Shown here in pieces: positions 25,806-35,606 of a DNA stretch of 64,000 bases; the first letter of the stretch is position 1, and every line of letters begins with the position of its first letter. A program made the translations under genes and the position numbers. Source of the stretch: Lachnospiraceae bacterium (lineage in GTDB: Bacteria > Bacillota > Clostridia > Lachnospirales > Lachnospiraceae); the NCBI GenBank assembly GCA_017457865.1, contig JAFTGN010000075.1:1-64000 (forward strand), read 5' to 3'. A model generated the notes under the pieces. It made no database searches. It was not told the origin of the DNA and saw nothing but the letters and a program-made list of their open reading frames with translations.

Positions 25806-27290
25806 TTAATCCTGATACAATACGGCAATTCCTCTTTGTGGAATGGTGCCAGTGATATGCCCATCTCTCACAGTAAAGGTTCCCCCATCGGCTGCACGAT
25901 TCTCATACGTGCCATCTGCCAGATTGGTATCCGAATCCACATAATAGTCACTGTCTTTGGTATTCACAATAACCACGCCGGCATTGCCTCTTTCGATCAT
26001 CAATACATTGGTGTCACCGTTGGGATTGCGCAAATACTCACTGTTGCTTCCTTGCGCCATGGCTTTGCGGAAGTAGTTTACTGCCACTACGTCCTCACTC
26101 TTGTAAAGATCACTGCCTGCTACACCGATCTGATTCACTGTCCCCCACATATTGGAAGGGCCGCCTCCATATGGCCGATCAAAAAACAACGGAATGCCAT
26201 CCTGTCTGGCGGCAATAATGGCCCATGCCAGCTTCACCTGGTTGTCGTCTAACTGACTCCATGTGCCATCGTTGATGTAATTGTCATGAGATTCCACCCA
26301 GGTCACCAGATTTTTGGTGGGAGCAGAACCTACTTTGTAATCCATCACATTGGATACCGTCACACTTCGATCCATAACCGCATTCCGAATAGCCTCTCCG
26401 TAGTAGCTGGTACAGGTAGAGCCGATGGTGGCAATATAATCTTCCACCCGCTCATTTGCCCCCTGTAGCACCTCTCCATAATTAAAAATCCGTCCTGCAT
26501 CGGTAATCTCTGTGGTCACACGGTTCCAGAAGTTATTGTTCACGCCCTCATCTGTGGGATCATCCGGCAAACCAATATGCTTTGCCGTGTCATACCGAAA
26601 GCCATCTGCCCCACAGGCAATGCAGTCATTCAAGTAGGCAATGAAGTAATCCTGAAAACCGGTATTCTCCGTATCTACATCCGGCAGGCCACCCATCATC
26701 TTTCTGGTACAGTCATAGCGACTGCCATAATCGGAGATATCACTTAATCCAGTGGGATGATACAGCTGTCCACTTGCTGCCTGAATCAAATCCGCAGATA
26801 CCTGGTCCAGTGCAGTGGTGGTATGATTGGGCACCACGTCTACAATGATCTTGATGCCATACCTCTCTGCCTCTGTACACATAGTTTGAAATTCTTCTCT
26901 CGTTCCCAGCTGATAGTTGCCAATCTTCCAGTCTGTAGGCTGATAATGCCACCACCATGCTCCGTCAGACCCGTCTCCACTGCTGCCCATCAGCTTCATG
27001 GCCGGATGGGTATCATTCACTGCATTGATGGGCGAAGTCTGCACTGCCGTATACCCTGCTGCCGCAATATCCGGCAGATGTTCCCGTATGGTATCAAAAG
27101 ACCAGCAAAAGGCATGTAAAATCAGACCATCGGTCAATCCTTCATACACACCATCCCCATTCCCTGCTGTATCTGTGGATGATGTTTCGAGATGATTGAG
27201 CAACCATACCGAAGCGCCGGATACGACAAGGGCAATGGAAGCCACCACCGCCAGGATCTGTTTCAGTTTCTGTCGCATTTGTTCTATCAT
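25806..27290 (-). CDS. GH13 alpha-amylase family enzyme, secreted or membrane-anchored
   Basis: 494 residues. N-terminal hydrophobic segment (about 10 to 32), a signal anchor or signal peptide without lipobox, then a GH13 barrel. Conserved regions: DVVPNH (I), GFRYDTAKH with the catalytic Asp (II), GEVLQ with the Glu acid/base (III) and WVESHDNY with the second Asp (IV). A short beta C-domain follows. It should hydrolyse alpha-1,4-glucans outside the cell. AAAGGAG precedes the ATG. Single gene, with a MITE-like element directly upstream. Confidence 0.92.
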   Translation of the reverse strand: MIEQMRQKLKQILAVVASIALVVSGASVWLLNHLETSSTDTAGNGDGVYEGLTDGLILHAFCWSFDTIREHLPDIAAAGYTAVQTSPINAVNDTHPAMKLMGSSGDGSDGAWWWHYQPTDWKIGNYQLGTREEFQTMCTEAERYGIKIIVDVVPNHTTTALDQVSADLIQAASGQLYHPTGLSDISDYGSRYDCTRKMMGGLPDVDTENTGFQDYFIAYLNDCIACGADGFRYDTAKHIGLPDDPTDEGVNNNFWNRVTTEITDAGRIFNYGEVLQGANERVEDYIATIGSTCTSYYGEAIRNAVMDRSVTVSNVMDYKVGSAPTKNLVTWVESHDNYINDGTWSQLDDNQVKLAWAIIAARQDGIPLFFDRPYGGGPSNMWGTVNQIGVAGSDLYKSEDVVAVNYFRKAMAQGSNSEYLRNPNGDTNVLMIERGNAGVVIVNTKDSDYYVDSDTNLADGTYENRAADGGTFTVRDGHITGTIPQRGIAVLYQD

Positions 27291-27318
27291 GGCAAACTCC
27301 TTTTATTCTTTTTATTGC

Positions 27319-27533
27319 CAGGCAATTGCGAAACTATGATACCGAACGCTTTTCATCAAAATTTTTATTTGAAAAACATGCTCTCGCTTCGGTTTCATGC
27401 AACGGTACTAATATTTTTTATCGCTTATTGCTCAAAAAATAAAGTACCGGCATTCCACAGAGTTTTTCAAATGAAAAAATTTCTGATGTACAAGCTGTTT
27501 TCTGGTTTGTTCAAGGAGTTTCGCAATTGCCTA
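27319..27533. repeat. MITE-like palindromic element, copy 3 (215 bp)
   Basis: Ends CAGGCAATTGCGAAACT and, on the complement of the right end, TAGGCAATTGCGAAACT. Flanked by an exact 10-base direct repeat TTTTTATTGC (27309-27318 and 27534-27543). Same length as copy 1 and nearly identical to its reverse complement. The right flanking repeat contains the stop codon of the methyltransferase gene, so insertion happened at its very 3' end. It also lies just upstream of the amylase start. Confidence 0.9.
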
Positions 27534-27536
27534 TTT

Positions 27537-28721
27537 TTATTGCAATCTCCCATCTTCTTTCAACAACTGATATAAAGTGGGCTTCACATGAAACTCTTCC
27601 ATGACCGCCTCAGCCTCCTGCTGCATTTTTTTCGCCACAGATGCCACCGACATGGGACGTTTCACGCTGCGAATTAAAATATTCTTCGGCGTATGGGCAA
27701 AATCAATGAATTCCAGCAGCTGTGTCTTATATCCGCAGCATTCTAACAAATTCCCCCTGATGGCATCCGTGGTCAATGCTGCCATGCGCTCTTTCACGAT
27801 GCCATAACGGGTATACAATCCCAGATGTTCTGCTTTCATCTGTTCATTTAATTCATGCTGACAACATGGAACAGAAAAAATCAGTTCCGCATTCCAGCAA
27901 ATGGCATTGTACAACGCATAATCTGTAGCAGTGTCACAGGCATGGAGGGTCACTACCATGTCCACAGGAACATCTGTCTGATATCCATTGATATCTCCAA
28001 GCTCAAAGCGGAGTCCGTCATACCCGTACTTTTCTGCTGCCTGGTTACATTTGGCAATCACATCCGCTTTCAGATCCAGTCCGATCATCTGCACAGACAA
28101 CTGTTTCACTTCTGTCAGGTAATAGTACAACACAAATGTCAGATAAGATTTGCCGCAGCCAAAGTCGATGACCGTCAAGTGATCCCGCTGTTTCTTCGAC
28201 AACTCATCCTCTATCAATTCCAAAAAGCGGTTGATCTGACGAAACTTATCATACATGCTCCGCACCACTTTCCCCTCTCTGGTAAAGACTCCCATATCCA
28301 CAAGAGGCGGAATGATGGTACCTTCCTCCAACAGATACTGTTTTTTTCGGTTGTGACTTTCCATTTGTGCCCCGACTGCCGTTTGTCCATTTTTTCCGGA
28401 TATCTGTAACTGTTTTTTCTTATAGTGTACCTTGCCTTTGGCAGACACCATGACCATAAACTCGAAACCATCATTCCATGCATTTAACTGTCCAAACTGC
28501 TCCATCTGTTCTGTCAGTTTTGTCAGCAATTCCTCTGGCGTAATATTTTCATGAAACACCTGCTTCTCCGTATAGCAGGCAATCTGGTATCCCGCCTTCT
28601 TTTGCAAAATCTCCGTCCTCCGGTAAGGATTCCCCTTAGACGGCTTGCTGAAAATCAAACGCCCCGGCATTCCCTGCACCACCTGCGTCAAGGCAGTTTG
28701 TAACTCTGTTCTATCTATCAT
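27537..28721 (-). CDS. Class I SAM-dependent methyltransferase
   Basis: 394 residues from the ATG at 28721 (GGGAG upstream). An upstream in-frame extension has no ribosome binding site. The N-terminal half (to about 170) is uncharacterised. The C-terminal half has SAM motif I VIDFGCGKSYLTFVLYYYL, an acidic motif II (MIGLDLK) and a VTLHACDTATDYAL segment. VTLHACDTA with a later VPCCQHE is typical of a conserved Firmicutes group likely to modify RNA. The substrate is unknown. The stop codon abuts MITE copy 3; the frame is not obviously truncated. Confidence 0.85.
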   Translation of the reverse strand: MIDRTELQTALTQVVQGMPGRLIFSKPSKGNPYRRTEILQKKAGYQIACYTEKQVFHENITPEELLTKLTEQMEQFGQLNAWNDGFEFMVMVSAKGKVHYKKKQLQISGKNGQTAVGAQMESHNRKKQYLLEEGTIIPPLVDMGVFTREGKVVRSMYDKFRQINRFLELIEDELSKKQRDHLTVIDFGCGKSYLTFVLYYYLTEVKQLSVQMIGLDLKADVIAKCNQAAEKYGYDGLRFELGDINGYQTDVPVDMVVTLHACDTATDYALYNAICWNAELIFSVPCCQHELNEQMKAEHLGLYTRYGIVKERMAALTTDAIRGNLLECCGYKTQLLEFIDFAHTPKNILIRSVKRPMSVASVAKKMQQEAEAVMEEFHVKPTLYQLLKEDGRLQ

Positions 28722-28827
28722 CTGCTTCTCCCTTATTGTATATAGAAGATTACCATCGCATCCTGTGTGCAGCATTTTTTGGTAATAGAATTTTTCTGTT
28801 ACCTGATCGGACTTTCCTAACGACACA

Positions 28828-28865
28828 GGAAAAGGACTGTTGCACCTTCGACAACAGCCCTCTTT
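28828..28865 (-). terminator. Terminator of efp
   Basis: AGGGCTGTTG pairs with CAACAGTCCT on the minus strand (one G-U), followed by TTTCC. It lies about 20 bases after the efp stop. Confidence 0.7.
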
Positions 28866-28884
28866 AACCAGAATCTGTAACAAA

Positions 28885-29442
28885 TTACTCTCTGGACATA
28901 TACTCGCCTGTACGGGTATCGATCTTGATCTTCTCACCCTGGTTGACAAACAATGGTACGTTTACCTGTGCACCAGTCTCTACGATGGCTGGCTTGGATG
29001 CACCTGTGGCAGTATCACCCTTGAAGCCTGGCTCGGTATCCGTTACCTCCAATACAACGAACAATGGCGGTTCTACCGCAAAAACATTGCCATTGATGGA
29101 ACAGATCTTGCACATCTCCTCTTCCTTTACGAACTTCAGCGCATCACCGATGATGTCTGCTGTCAGCGGAATCTGCTCGAAAGACTCCATATCCATGAAG
29201 TAATAGAAATCACCATCATTGTATACATACTGCATATCTCTTCTGTCGATACGTGCAGATGGGAACTTCTCGGTTGGACGGAAGGACTTCTCTACTACAC
29301 CACCGTTGATGATGTTCTTATACTTGGTTCTCACGAACGCTGCGCCCTTTCCCGGCTTTACATGCTGGAACTCGATGATCTGTACATAACTTCCATCGAT
29401 CTCGATTGTCATACCATTTCTGAAATCACTTGCTGATACCAT
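28885..29442 (-). CDS. efp: Translation elongation factor P
   Basis: 185 residues from the ATG at 29442 (AGGAGG, 7 bases spacing). Typical [20 protein letters not shown] at the start, [16 protein letters not shown] with the loop Lys near residue 32, and a C-terminal OB domain ending [14 protein letters not shown]. It relieves ribosome stalling at polyproline. Own promoter at 29519-29547 and a leader hairpin. Confidence 0.96.
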   Translation of the reverse strand: MVSASDFRNGMTIEIDGSYVQIIEFQHVKPGKGAAFVRTKYKNIINGGVVEKSFRPTEKFPSARIDRRDMQYVYNDGDFYYFMDMESFEQIPLTADIIGDALKFVKEEEMCKICSINGNVFAVEPPLFVVLEVTDTEPGFKGDTATGASKPAIVETGAQVNVPLFVNQGEKIKIDTRTGEYMSRE

Positions 29443-29474
29443 ATTCAAATCCTCCTGATCTATCATTTGCCTGC

Positions 29475-29508
29475 GTGTCCGCATGAATGTACGTGCCTAT
29501 GCAGACAC
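29475..29508 (-). promoter_or_regulatory. Leader hairpin of efp
   Basis: GTGTCTGCAT pairs with ATGCGGACAC (10 base pairs, one G-U) about 30 bases upstream of the efp start. Confidence 0.35.
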
Positions 29509-29518
29509 ATATGAAAAC

Positions 29519-29547
29519 ATTATATCTGAAAATACTGTGTTTTTCAA
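29519..29547 (-). promoter_or_regulatory. Promoter of efp
   Basis: Minus strand: -35 TTGAAA, 17-base spacer, -10 TATAAT. Confidence 0.7.
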
Positions 29548-29563
29548 GTCCCAACCGATATTT

Positions 29564-30097
29564 TTATGTGGTTTTCCGCTTCTTTTGTGCCTTTTTTTGA
29601 TCCCGATCATAAAAAAACAGCACGATGCGCTCCAGATACCGCTTCAACACAATCTGAATCTCCTCTTTGGGATGAATGGGAGACACCAAAATAGAAGGAA
29701 TACCGGTGCGGTTGGCACCATAAATATCGGTAAACAACTGGTCACCAATAAAATATGTACTGTCCGTATCCGTACCCATCAACTGCATGGCCTTTTGATA
29801 ATTCTTCATCGAAGGCTTATGGGCATCCTCTACAAACATACTGTCCACTGCCTGAGCAAAAGGTGCCACTCTGGGCAGCTGATTATTGGAAATGAGACAG
29901 GTCTGAAACCCTATTTCATGCAACCGTGCAAACAATGCCACTGCCTTTTCATCTGCCGGTGCCCCATGAGGCACCAGTGTATTGTCAATGTCGTAAATCA
30001 ATCCTCGAATCCCTGTCTGATACAATGCCTCATACGCAATATCATAGGAAGATGCAACTCTAGCGGAAGGATAGAAGGGCTGAAGTAATGGTCTCAT
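29564..30097 (-). CDS. yqeG: YqeG-family HAD phosphatase
   Basis: 177 residues, HAD superfamily subclass IIIA. Motif I YDIDNTLVPHG carries the nucleophile Asp; motif II LISNNQ; the motif III/IV region YFIGDQLFTDIYGANRTGI. Homologues may dephosphorylate phosphatidylglycerophosphate or act near ribosome assembly; its role here is open. Its ATG overlaps the nrdR stop (ATGA), so the two are translated from one message. Confidence 0.9.
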   Translation of the reverse strand: MRPLLQPFYPSARVASSYDIAYEALYQTGIRGLIYDIDNTLVPHGAPADEKAVALFARLHEIGFQTCLISNNQLPRVAPFAQAVDSMFVEDAHKPSMKNYQKAMQLMGTDTDSTYFIGDQLFTDIYGANRTGIPSILVSPIHPKEEIQIVLKRYLERIVLFFYDRDQKKAQKKRKTT

Positions 30098-30567
30098 CCG
30101 TTCTTTTCCTCCTTCTTCGCCTGCAATAAGGTAATCAATTCCTCCGCAAAAGTATTCACATCTGTAAATTCCCGATACACAGAGGCAAACCGCACATATG
30201 TCACCTCATCAAGGCCCTTCAACTGCTCCATAACCAGTTCTCCAATCACACTGCTGCTGACTTCCTGGGTATCCATATCATAAATGGCCGTTTCCACTGC
30301 ATCCACCACTCCACTAATCTGTTCCGCAGATACAGGTCGTTTGTGGCTGGCACGAACAACACCTGCCTCTATCTTTCTGCGCTCAAACGGCTCTCTGGTA
30401 TTGTCCTTTTTCACCACCATCACGGGAAACGTCTCCACTTTCTCGTAAGTGGTAAATCTTGCGCCGCAATTTTCACACTGCCGTCTCCGGCGAATCGTTG
30501 TATTTTCATCTGCTGCTCTGGAATCCACTACCCTTGTATCATCCATGTTGCAATATGGACACTTCAT
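30094..30567 (-). CDS. nrdR: Transcriptional repressor NrdR
   Basis: 157 residues from the ATG at 30567 (AGGAGG upstream). Zinc ribbon MKCPYCNMDDTRVVDSR ... CENCGARFTTYE, then an ATP-cone domain (VVKKDNTREPFERRKIEAGV). NrdR senses ATP/dATP and represses ribonucleotide reductase genes, which are not in this window. Promoter at 30659-30687. Confidence 0.96.
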   Translation of the reverse strand: MKCPYCNMDDTRVVDSRAADENTTIRRRRQCENCGARFTTYEKVETFPVMVVKKDNTREPFERRKIEAGVVRASHKRPVSAEQISGVVDAVETAIYDMDTQEVSSSVIGELVMEQLKGLDEVTYVRFASVYREFTDVNTFAEELITLLQAKKEEKNG

Positions 30568-30658
30568 CTCTACCTCCTGCCTGGACTGCACTCCATTGGC
30601 ACTTCAAATCCTTTCACAACAACGCTTTGAAATGCCAATGATTCCCCTTTATTGTATC

Positions 30659-30687
30659 AGTATACCCCATCCGGGTAACCTTTTCAA
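30659..30687 (-). promoter_or_regulatory. Promoter of nrdR-yqeG
   Basis: Minus strand: -35 TTGAAA, 17-base spacer, -10 TATACT. It reads toward nrdR. Confidence 0.55.
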
Positions 30688-30779
30688 GTCCGGCAGTGGT
30701 AATCTTTTTATTACCCCGACCTAGGATTTTTCTGTACGAGATGTATGGAAAAGAATTTCTCTGATCCATTCCCTGCCGC

Positions 30780-32111
30780 CTATTGTTCTGTCTGGTGCAG
30801 GAAACCTTTTTCTCTCCATTTCCCACTATTCCAACGCAGAAACATACAGATGGCACGGATACACTCATCAGATGCCATGGCAATATATGCCCCTACCGCC
30901 AGCAGTCCCATATGCAGCCCAAATAACCATGTACCACCTACCGCACACAAATACATGAAAACCAATCCAATCATCGTGGTAAACAGCGCATCTCCACTGG
31001 TTTTCAATGCATTTCCAAAAACCAGATTACCCACTCTGCCCATTTCCAGTACAATGTCTACAATCATCAACGTTCCCACCAGCTGTATCATCCGAGGATC
31101 CCCCGTAAAAAAGCCCATGAACCATCTGGAAGAAAAGGCAATGACAGCTCCGATTACAGCTGCAATTCCAATGCCAATGAGTGCTGCTTTCTTCGTTGCT
31201 TTGTCACATTCCTCAAATTTTCTGGCTCCAATGCGCCATCCTGTCATAATGGCATTGGCCTGTGCCAACGCCGCACCTACACTGTAGGAAAAGTTGGTAA
31301 TCTGAGATACATAGGAACGAGCAGTCACATTAAGTCCCTCTGCATCCATCTGATTTAAAAATCGAATAACCAGCGTCATTGCCACATTATATAACCCTGA
31401 TTCCAGGGCAGAGGGCAGACCCACCTGAATGATCTGTCCCATGACCACTTTGTTTGGCAGCCGCTCCGGACTCTTATGGGCATCAATCTTTCTTTGAGCG
31501 GCAACGATCACCACAATCAGATTAAACAATCTGGAAATGACAGTGGCAATGGCCACTCCTGCCACTCCATAGTGAAATACAAACAAAAACACCGCATTTA
31601 ACACCAGATTGATTCCATTTCCGCAAAGAGACGCAATCAATGGCTGCTTTGTATGCCCAAAGGCACGCAGATAGCTGGAAAAAATCGGGATGGTGGCATT
31701 TAACAAAAAGCCAGCCCCAATTATGCGCAGATATGTGGTGGCATATTCTGCCAGACTATCTGCAATGCCTACCGCCTGTAAGATGGTACCGGAGCAGATG
31801 CTAAGTACCAGTGACATAACAATTCCAACTATCACATTAAATAGCAGTCCTAACTGTCTGGCCTGGTAGGCAATCCCTGGCTGTCCGGCACCGATATATT
31901 GTGTCATCACCGCAATCATACCGGAGGAAATGATCGAAAACATAATGATAAACATGCCAATATATGTATTGGAAGTGCCTACTGCTCCTACCGCCTGGTC
32001 TCCTACTGAAGAAAGCATGAGGGTGTCCACTGCACCTGCTAACATATAGCAGAGGGTTTCCAGGCAGATGGGGATAAACAACTGGATTAGACTCTTTTGT
32101 TCGGTTTGCAT
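30780..32111 (-). CDS. MATE-family efflux transporter
   Basis: 443 residues from the ATG at 32111, behind AAAGGAG at a slightly long spacing; a longer in-frame start lacks a ribosome binding site. Twelve predicted TMs in two repeats; the first has AGAVDTLMLSSVGDQAVGAVG and the second GLPSALESGLYNVAMTLVIR. Exports cationic compounds or drugs by Na+ or H+ exchange; substrate unknown. It follows the DUF2441 gene by 25 bases. Confidence 0.92.
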   Translation of the reverse strand: MQTEQKSLIQLFIPICLETLCYMLAGAVDTLMLSSVGDQAVGAVGTSNTYIGMFIIMFSIISSGMIAVMTQYIGAGQPGIAYQARQLGLLFNVIVGIVMSLVLSICSGTILQAVGIADSLAEYATTYLRIIGAGFLLNATIPIFSSYLRAFGHTKQPLIASLCGNGINLVLNAVFLFVFHYGVAGVAIATVISRLFNLIVVIVAAQRKIDAHKSPERLPNKVVMGQIIQVGLPSALESGLYNVAMTLVIRFLNQMDAEGLNVTARSYVSQITNFSYSVGAALAQANAIMTGWRIGARKFEECDKATKKAALIGIGIAAVIGAVIAFSSRWFMGFFTGDPRMIQLVGTLMIVDIVLEMGRVGNLVFGNALKTSGDALFTTMIGLVFMYLCAVGGTWLFGLHMGLLAVGAYIAMASDECIRAICMFLRWNSGKWREKGFLHQTEQ

Positions 32112-32136
32112 TCTTTCAATTGTCTCCTTTCGTTTC

Positions 32137-32691
32137 TTATATTGCACAAGGGTCAATTTCCTTTACAATCTCAATTACTTCTATTGTTCCATCTACCAGC
32201 ATTTCTATTACCGGTGGTTCCTGCCCATCTTCTGTTTCGTTTCGCCAGTATTGCTCTGCCAGAAGCAGATTTTGTTCCTTGTCCGTGGTTCCCACAAAGC
32301 ACAGGTTGGCGTTTCCGGCAAATACATTACCTGTGACACGAAGCTTTACAATCTGATAAGTAGGACGCCTGATTTCCAAAAAGAAATCAAACCATTTCTC
32401 TGCTTCCGCAAGGGTACCGGATACATAGAGACAGCCCATACGGGAGGGATAACAGGGATACTGCTTTTGCCGCACTTCTTCTAATGCCAGTTCTCGCAGT
32501 GCCACGGCAGTGTGGTGCTCTAGTTTCTCAAATTGGTACCGCTCTGGATAGGCATAAATGTCATGAACCAGATCCATCTTTGCCATCACTCTTTCATATA
32601 CACCGCTGTGGTGTTCTGTATCCAATACAATCCGTTGCCCCACATGCATGGGCCGTTCTGTCACCACATGATATACCACATATTCGCTCAT
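32137..32691 (-). CDS. DUF2441-like protein of unknown function
   Basis: 184 residues from the ATG at 32691 (AAAGGAA upstream). Soluble, no signal peptide. Segments such as YVVYHVVTERPMHVGQRI, ALRELALEEVRQKQYPCYPS and CLYVSGTLAEAEKWFDFF resemble DUF2441, a group distantly like ADP-ribosylating folds. Lies just upstream of the MATE gene. Family assignment is by memory of the pattern and only moderately sure. Confidence 0.6.
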   Translation of the reverse strand: MSEYVVYHVVTERPMHVGQRIVLDTEHHSGVYERVMAKMDLVHDIYAYPERYQFEKLEHHTAVALRELALEEVRQKQYPCYPSRMGCLYVSGTLAEAEKWFDFFLEIRRPTYQIVKLRVTGNVFAGNANLCFVGTTDKEQNLLLAEQYWRNETEDGQEPPVIEMLVDGTIEVIEIVKEIDPCAI

Positions 32692-32734
32692 CGTGCATTC
32701 CTTTCCTCTTCCTTTCATTGGTCTGACTCCAATA

Positions 32735-34399
32735 TCAATACCACTTTATTTTTACCATACACTTTTTCTTATAAAAGGCTACGCCACAGGCGATCACATC
32801 AATATATCTGTCCTCTTGCAGTTCTTCTGCATATTGTCTGTCTTCAATCTGTTTGAGCGCCTCATCACACTTGGCTTCGAGTCCTTTTGTATTTTCAGCT
32901 ACCTTAAACTCAAAAATAGCTGCTCTTGTGTTGTCAGCATCTACAACTGTAACATCCGTTCTCCCTGTACCATTTTCCCGATTGGATTTCACTTCATAGG
33001 GGGAAACCACAAATATTCCTGTGATAAAAGCATGATAAAATAGTTCACTATAATCGTGATAACTGATTGTTTTGAACAATAAATTCGAAAAGGTTCGACT
33101 TAAACTTTTCTCATCACCATTCCAGAGCTGGCTGGTGATATCTCCTAAAGTGGTTGGTACAATGTCTTTTGCAAACCATAAGGCAATGCTGTTCTCAAAA
33201 ATAGATTTTACTTCCTTATTTGGAATCCTAAGTTCTGCTTCGTTCTTTTCCCCATCTACACTGACCGGTGTAAGGTATCCCGTTAAGTAAAGAACACTCC
33301 AGAAGTTGTATTCCGTATCAGTCAAGTCTTCATAAGTCAGATTTTCATTTATTTTTGTTTGAATGGTGTTTCCCTGAAGCAATGCAGAAACCTGTTCGTT
33401 GATCTTTGTGTTGTTCTTTGAGAGAAACTGTCTGATGATATCATTACTGCTTGTATTTGCCCAGTAATTTTTAGGTTTTGCCTCTGGATTATATTGCAGC
33501 TGGGAAACATAATTCACAACATCCCAAGGACAATATACTTCTACCTTACCAAAATGATACCCATCATACCATTCTTTCATGATTGTTTTTGACTGGGTGA
33601 AATTCGTATCCTGAAGAAGTTTGTCAATTTCAGAATCTGTAAATCCAAAGTATTCATCAAATCGATTATCAGAAATGGAATCCACATACAGATTATTCAA
33701 TCCCGTAAAGACGCTCTCCTTTGCGATCCGTAAGCAACCTGTGAGAACCGCAAATTTCAGACAGGAATTCCCCTTTAGTGCTCTGCTTAGCATCAGTCTT
33801 ATGATGTTTGCCATTTCACGATAGTAGCCATTGGATTTTCCTTTTGACATGGGTACATCATACTCGTCTATTAACACAATCACAGGCTTATGATAGTACT
33901 CATAAAGCATCTCCGTTAACAAAGCCAACGATTCGGTAACCGAAACCTCTTTTGATTTTCCTGCATATAGTTCACAGAATTTGTTTCTCGTCACCTCATC
34001 ATACAGATCACTTTCCAGCAGATACAAATTCCTCTTGCATAAACTTGAAAGAATGGATTTCAACTGCTCATATGCTTGTTGATAATTGATCCCATCAATT
34101 TCTTTCAAAGAGAGATACAATGTAGGATATTGATTCATCCATTTTTCACAGATCTCTTTTTCATTTGATATGGCCAAACCTTCAAACAAATCTTTACTGT
34201 TTTTTCTGATATCAAAAAAACAATCCAGCATACTCATATTCAACGATTTCCCAAATCTCCTGGGACGGGTGATGAGAGTCACTTCTGCGTTTTTGTTCAG
34301 AATCTGCTGAATCAATCCTGTTTTGTCAACGTAATAATTATGATCTTCGCGAAGTTTGGAAAAACTGTCTTTGCCAATGGGCATTTCAAGAGTTGCCAT
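32735..34399 (-). CDS. Predicted AAA-ATPase with C-terminal PD-(D/E)XK nuclease-like domain
   Basis: 554 residues from the ATG at 34399 (GAGAGGAG upstream). N-terminal AAA-ATPase-like domain (about 1 to 210): VDKTGLIQQIL, a degenerate P-loop LITRPRRFGKSLNMSML and Walker B VIVLIDEYDVP. C-terminal PD-(D/E)XK-like domain with GRTDVTVVD and the AAIFEFKV core. These genes are frequent, often multicopy, in gut Bacteroidetes and Clostridia; the function is unknown and may concern mobile elements or defence. Codon use looks more AT-rich than the neighbours, which suggests recent gain. Confidence 0.88.
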   Translation of the reverse strand: MATLEMPIGKDSFSKLREDHNYYVDKTGLIQQILNKNAEVTLITRPRRFGKSLNMSMLDCFFDIRKNSKDLFEGLAISNEKEICEKWMNQYPTLYLSLKEIDGINYQQAYEQLKSILSSLCKRNLYLLESDLYDEVTRNKFCELYAGKSKEVSVTESLALLTEMLYEYYHKPVIVLIDEYDVPMSKGKSNGYYREMANIIRLMLSRALKGNSCLKFAVLTGCLRIAKESVFTGLNNLYVDSISDNRFDEYFGFTDSEIDKLLQDTNFTQSKTIMKEWYDGYHFGKVEVYCPWDVVNYVSQLQYNPEAKPKNYWANTSSNDIIRQFLSKNNTKINEQVSALLQGNTIQTKINENLTYEDLTDTEYNFWSVLYLTGYLTPVSVDGEKNEAELRIPNKEVKSIFENSIALWFAKDIVPTTLGDITSQLWNGDEKSLSRTFSNLLFKTISYHDYSELFYHAFITGIFVVSPYEVKSNRENGTGRTDVTVVDADNTRAAIFEFKVAENTKGLEAKCDEALKQIEDRQYAEELQEDRYIDVIACGVAFYKKKCMVKIKWY

Positions 34400-34509
34400 C
34401 GTGTCTTCTCCTCTCTGATAAAATCCATCTAACCATATCCTACCATACCAGAAAGAGAATAGCAAACAGATACTATAAGACAAATTCGATTTGGCAGTCC
34501 ACATCTTCA

Positions 34510-34962
34510 TCAGTGATATAGATTTTTTCTCACCCAATCTTCTCTTAGCACATGCTCCGTCAACCACAAAGCTACTCCATCTTCCTCATTGGTCAGACAT
34601 ACTTCATCTGCCGCCTGTTTCACTTCTGCCAGTGCATTGCCCACCGCCACGCCGGTTCCACATGCCCGAAGCATCTCTATATCGTTGTAATCGTCTCCAA
34701 AGGCTACGATTTCTTCCATATCAAAATTGGCATACATGTTGTCATTGGCTTCGATGGCAATGGCACAGTCCGGTTCCTGTTTCAAAATCCCAGATACCAG
34801 AGAGACAGGGGATTCAATTCCGATTTCTCCAATCTTCCTGTCAGCCTCACAAATGACCGCCCCATTATGAAAGATGCCAATGTCATAGCGCACCCATGGC
34901 AAAAAATCCCGGACTCCACGTATAGGACGTGCCGTTGCCACTACAAATCCACTGCCAGCCAC
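34510..34962 (-). pseudogene. Decayed Cof-type HAD hydrolase
   Basis: About 150 codons remain of a family of about 270. The N-terminal motif DxDGTL is missing: the frame opens at GTG in what should be the FVVATGRP segment, with a stop codon just upstream. Most of the cap domain and motif III are also gone, because ANDNMYANFD runs straight into MEEIVAFGDDYNDIEML (motif IV). Two deletions without frameshift. The 3' end is 111 bases before the AAA-ATPase start. Confidence 0.75.
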
Positions 34963-34986
34963 ACATGTATCAACTCATTCGATCAA

Positions 34987-35457
34987 TCAGTCCTCTGTAC
35001 AATTTGCCGCATCTATGGCAATGACCAGCATCATGCCCATCAGCTCATCGTTTGGATTGGCAATGTCGATCACATAAGTATCTCCCCAATGGAACAGTTC
35101 CTTGGAAATGTGTGCCACCGGTATATTACCGAAATACACATCATAGTCCCAGCCAAGAAAATCACCTTCCACCCGCCAGCCATTGAAGTCAATTTCATAT
35201 TTTGGTTTCAGAAACGTAAATTTCTTCTGAATCCGTCCATACACTCTGCCGCCGATCTCAATGTCAAATGCAGGAAGTAAAGTCAGCAATTTCTGCTTCA
35301 CTCTGCCAATTTCTCTGCCAGCCCCATCATACACTTGTAGCTGATGCCCAAAGGCAAAAAATGCCGCTTTTACAAAATACTTTTGATTTCCTGCTTCATC
35401 ATAAATATCATAAGAATCTGTCCAGGAAAAGACACGCTGTTTGATCAATAATTTCAT
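34987..35457 (-). CDS. LURP-one-related (YxjI-type) protein
   Basis: 156 residues from the ATG at 35457 (GGAGGGGG upstream). Beta-rich tubby-like fold: MKLLIKQRVFSWTDSYDIYD, YFVKAAFFAFGHQLQVYD, then FLKPKYEIDFNGWRVEGDFL. Cytoplasmic; the function is not known for bacterial members. It probably formed a transcript with the now decayed HAD gene 24 bases downstream. Confidence 0.85.
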   Translation of the reverse strand: MKLLIKQRVFSWTDSYDIYDEAGNQKYFVKAAFFAFGHQLQVYDGAGREIGRVKQKLLTLLPAFDIEIGGRVYGRIQKKFTFLKPKYEIDFNGWRVEGDFLGWDYDVYFGNIPVAHISKELFHWGDTYVIDIANPNDELMGMMLVIAIDAANCTED

Positions 35458-35562
35458 TCCAAAAATCCCCCTCCTCTGCAAGTAAATCTACATCCCTATA
35501 TGGGTTATCCACAGTTTACCGGATACCATATGGAAAATCAATATAAAACATCTTACAATTCT

Positions 35563-35596
35563 AAAAAAGACCTTAAGATTTCACATCTCAAGGTCT
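35563..35596 (-). terminator. Terminator of the PIN toxin operon
   Basis: AGACCTTGAGAT pairs with ATCTTAAGGTCT on the minus strand, followed by a run of T. It begins 11 bases after the PIN stop. Confidence 0.8.
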
Positions 35597-35606
35597 GATT
35601 TTCAGA

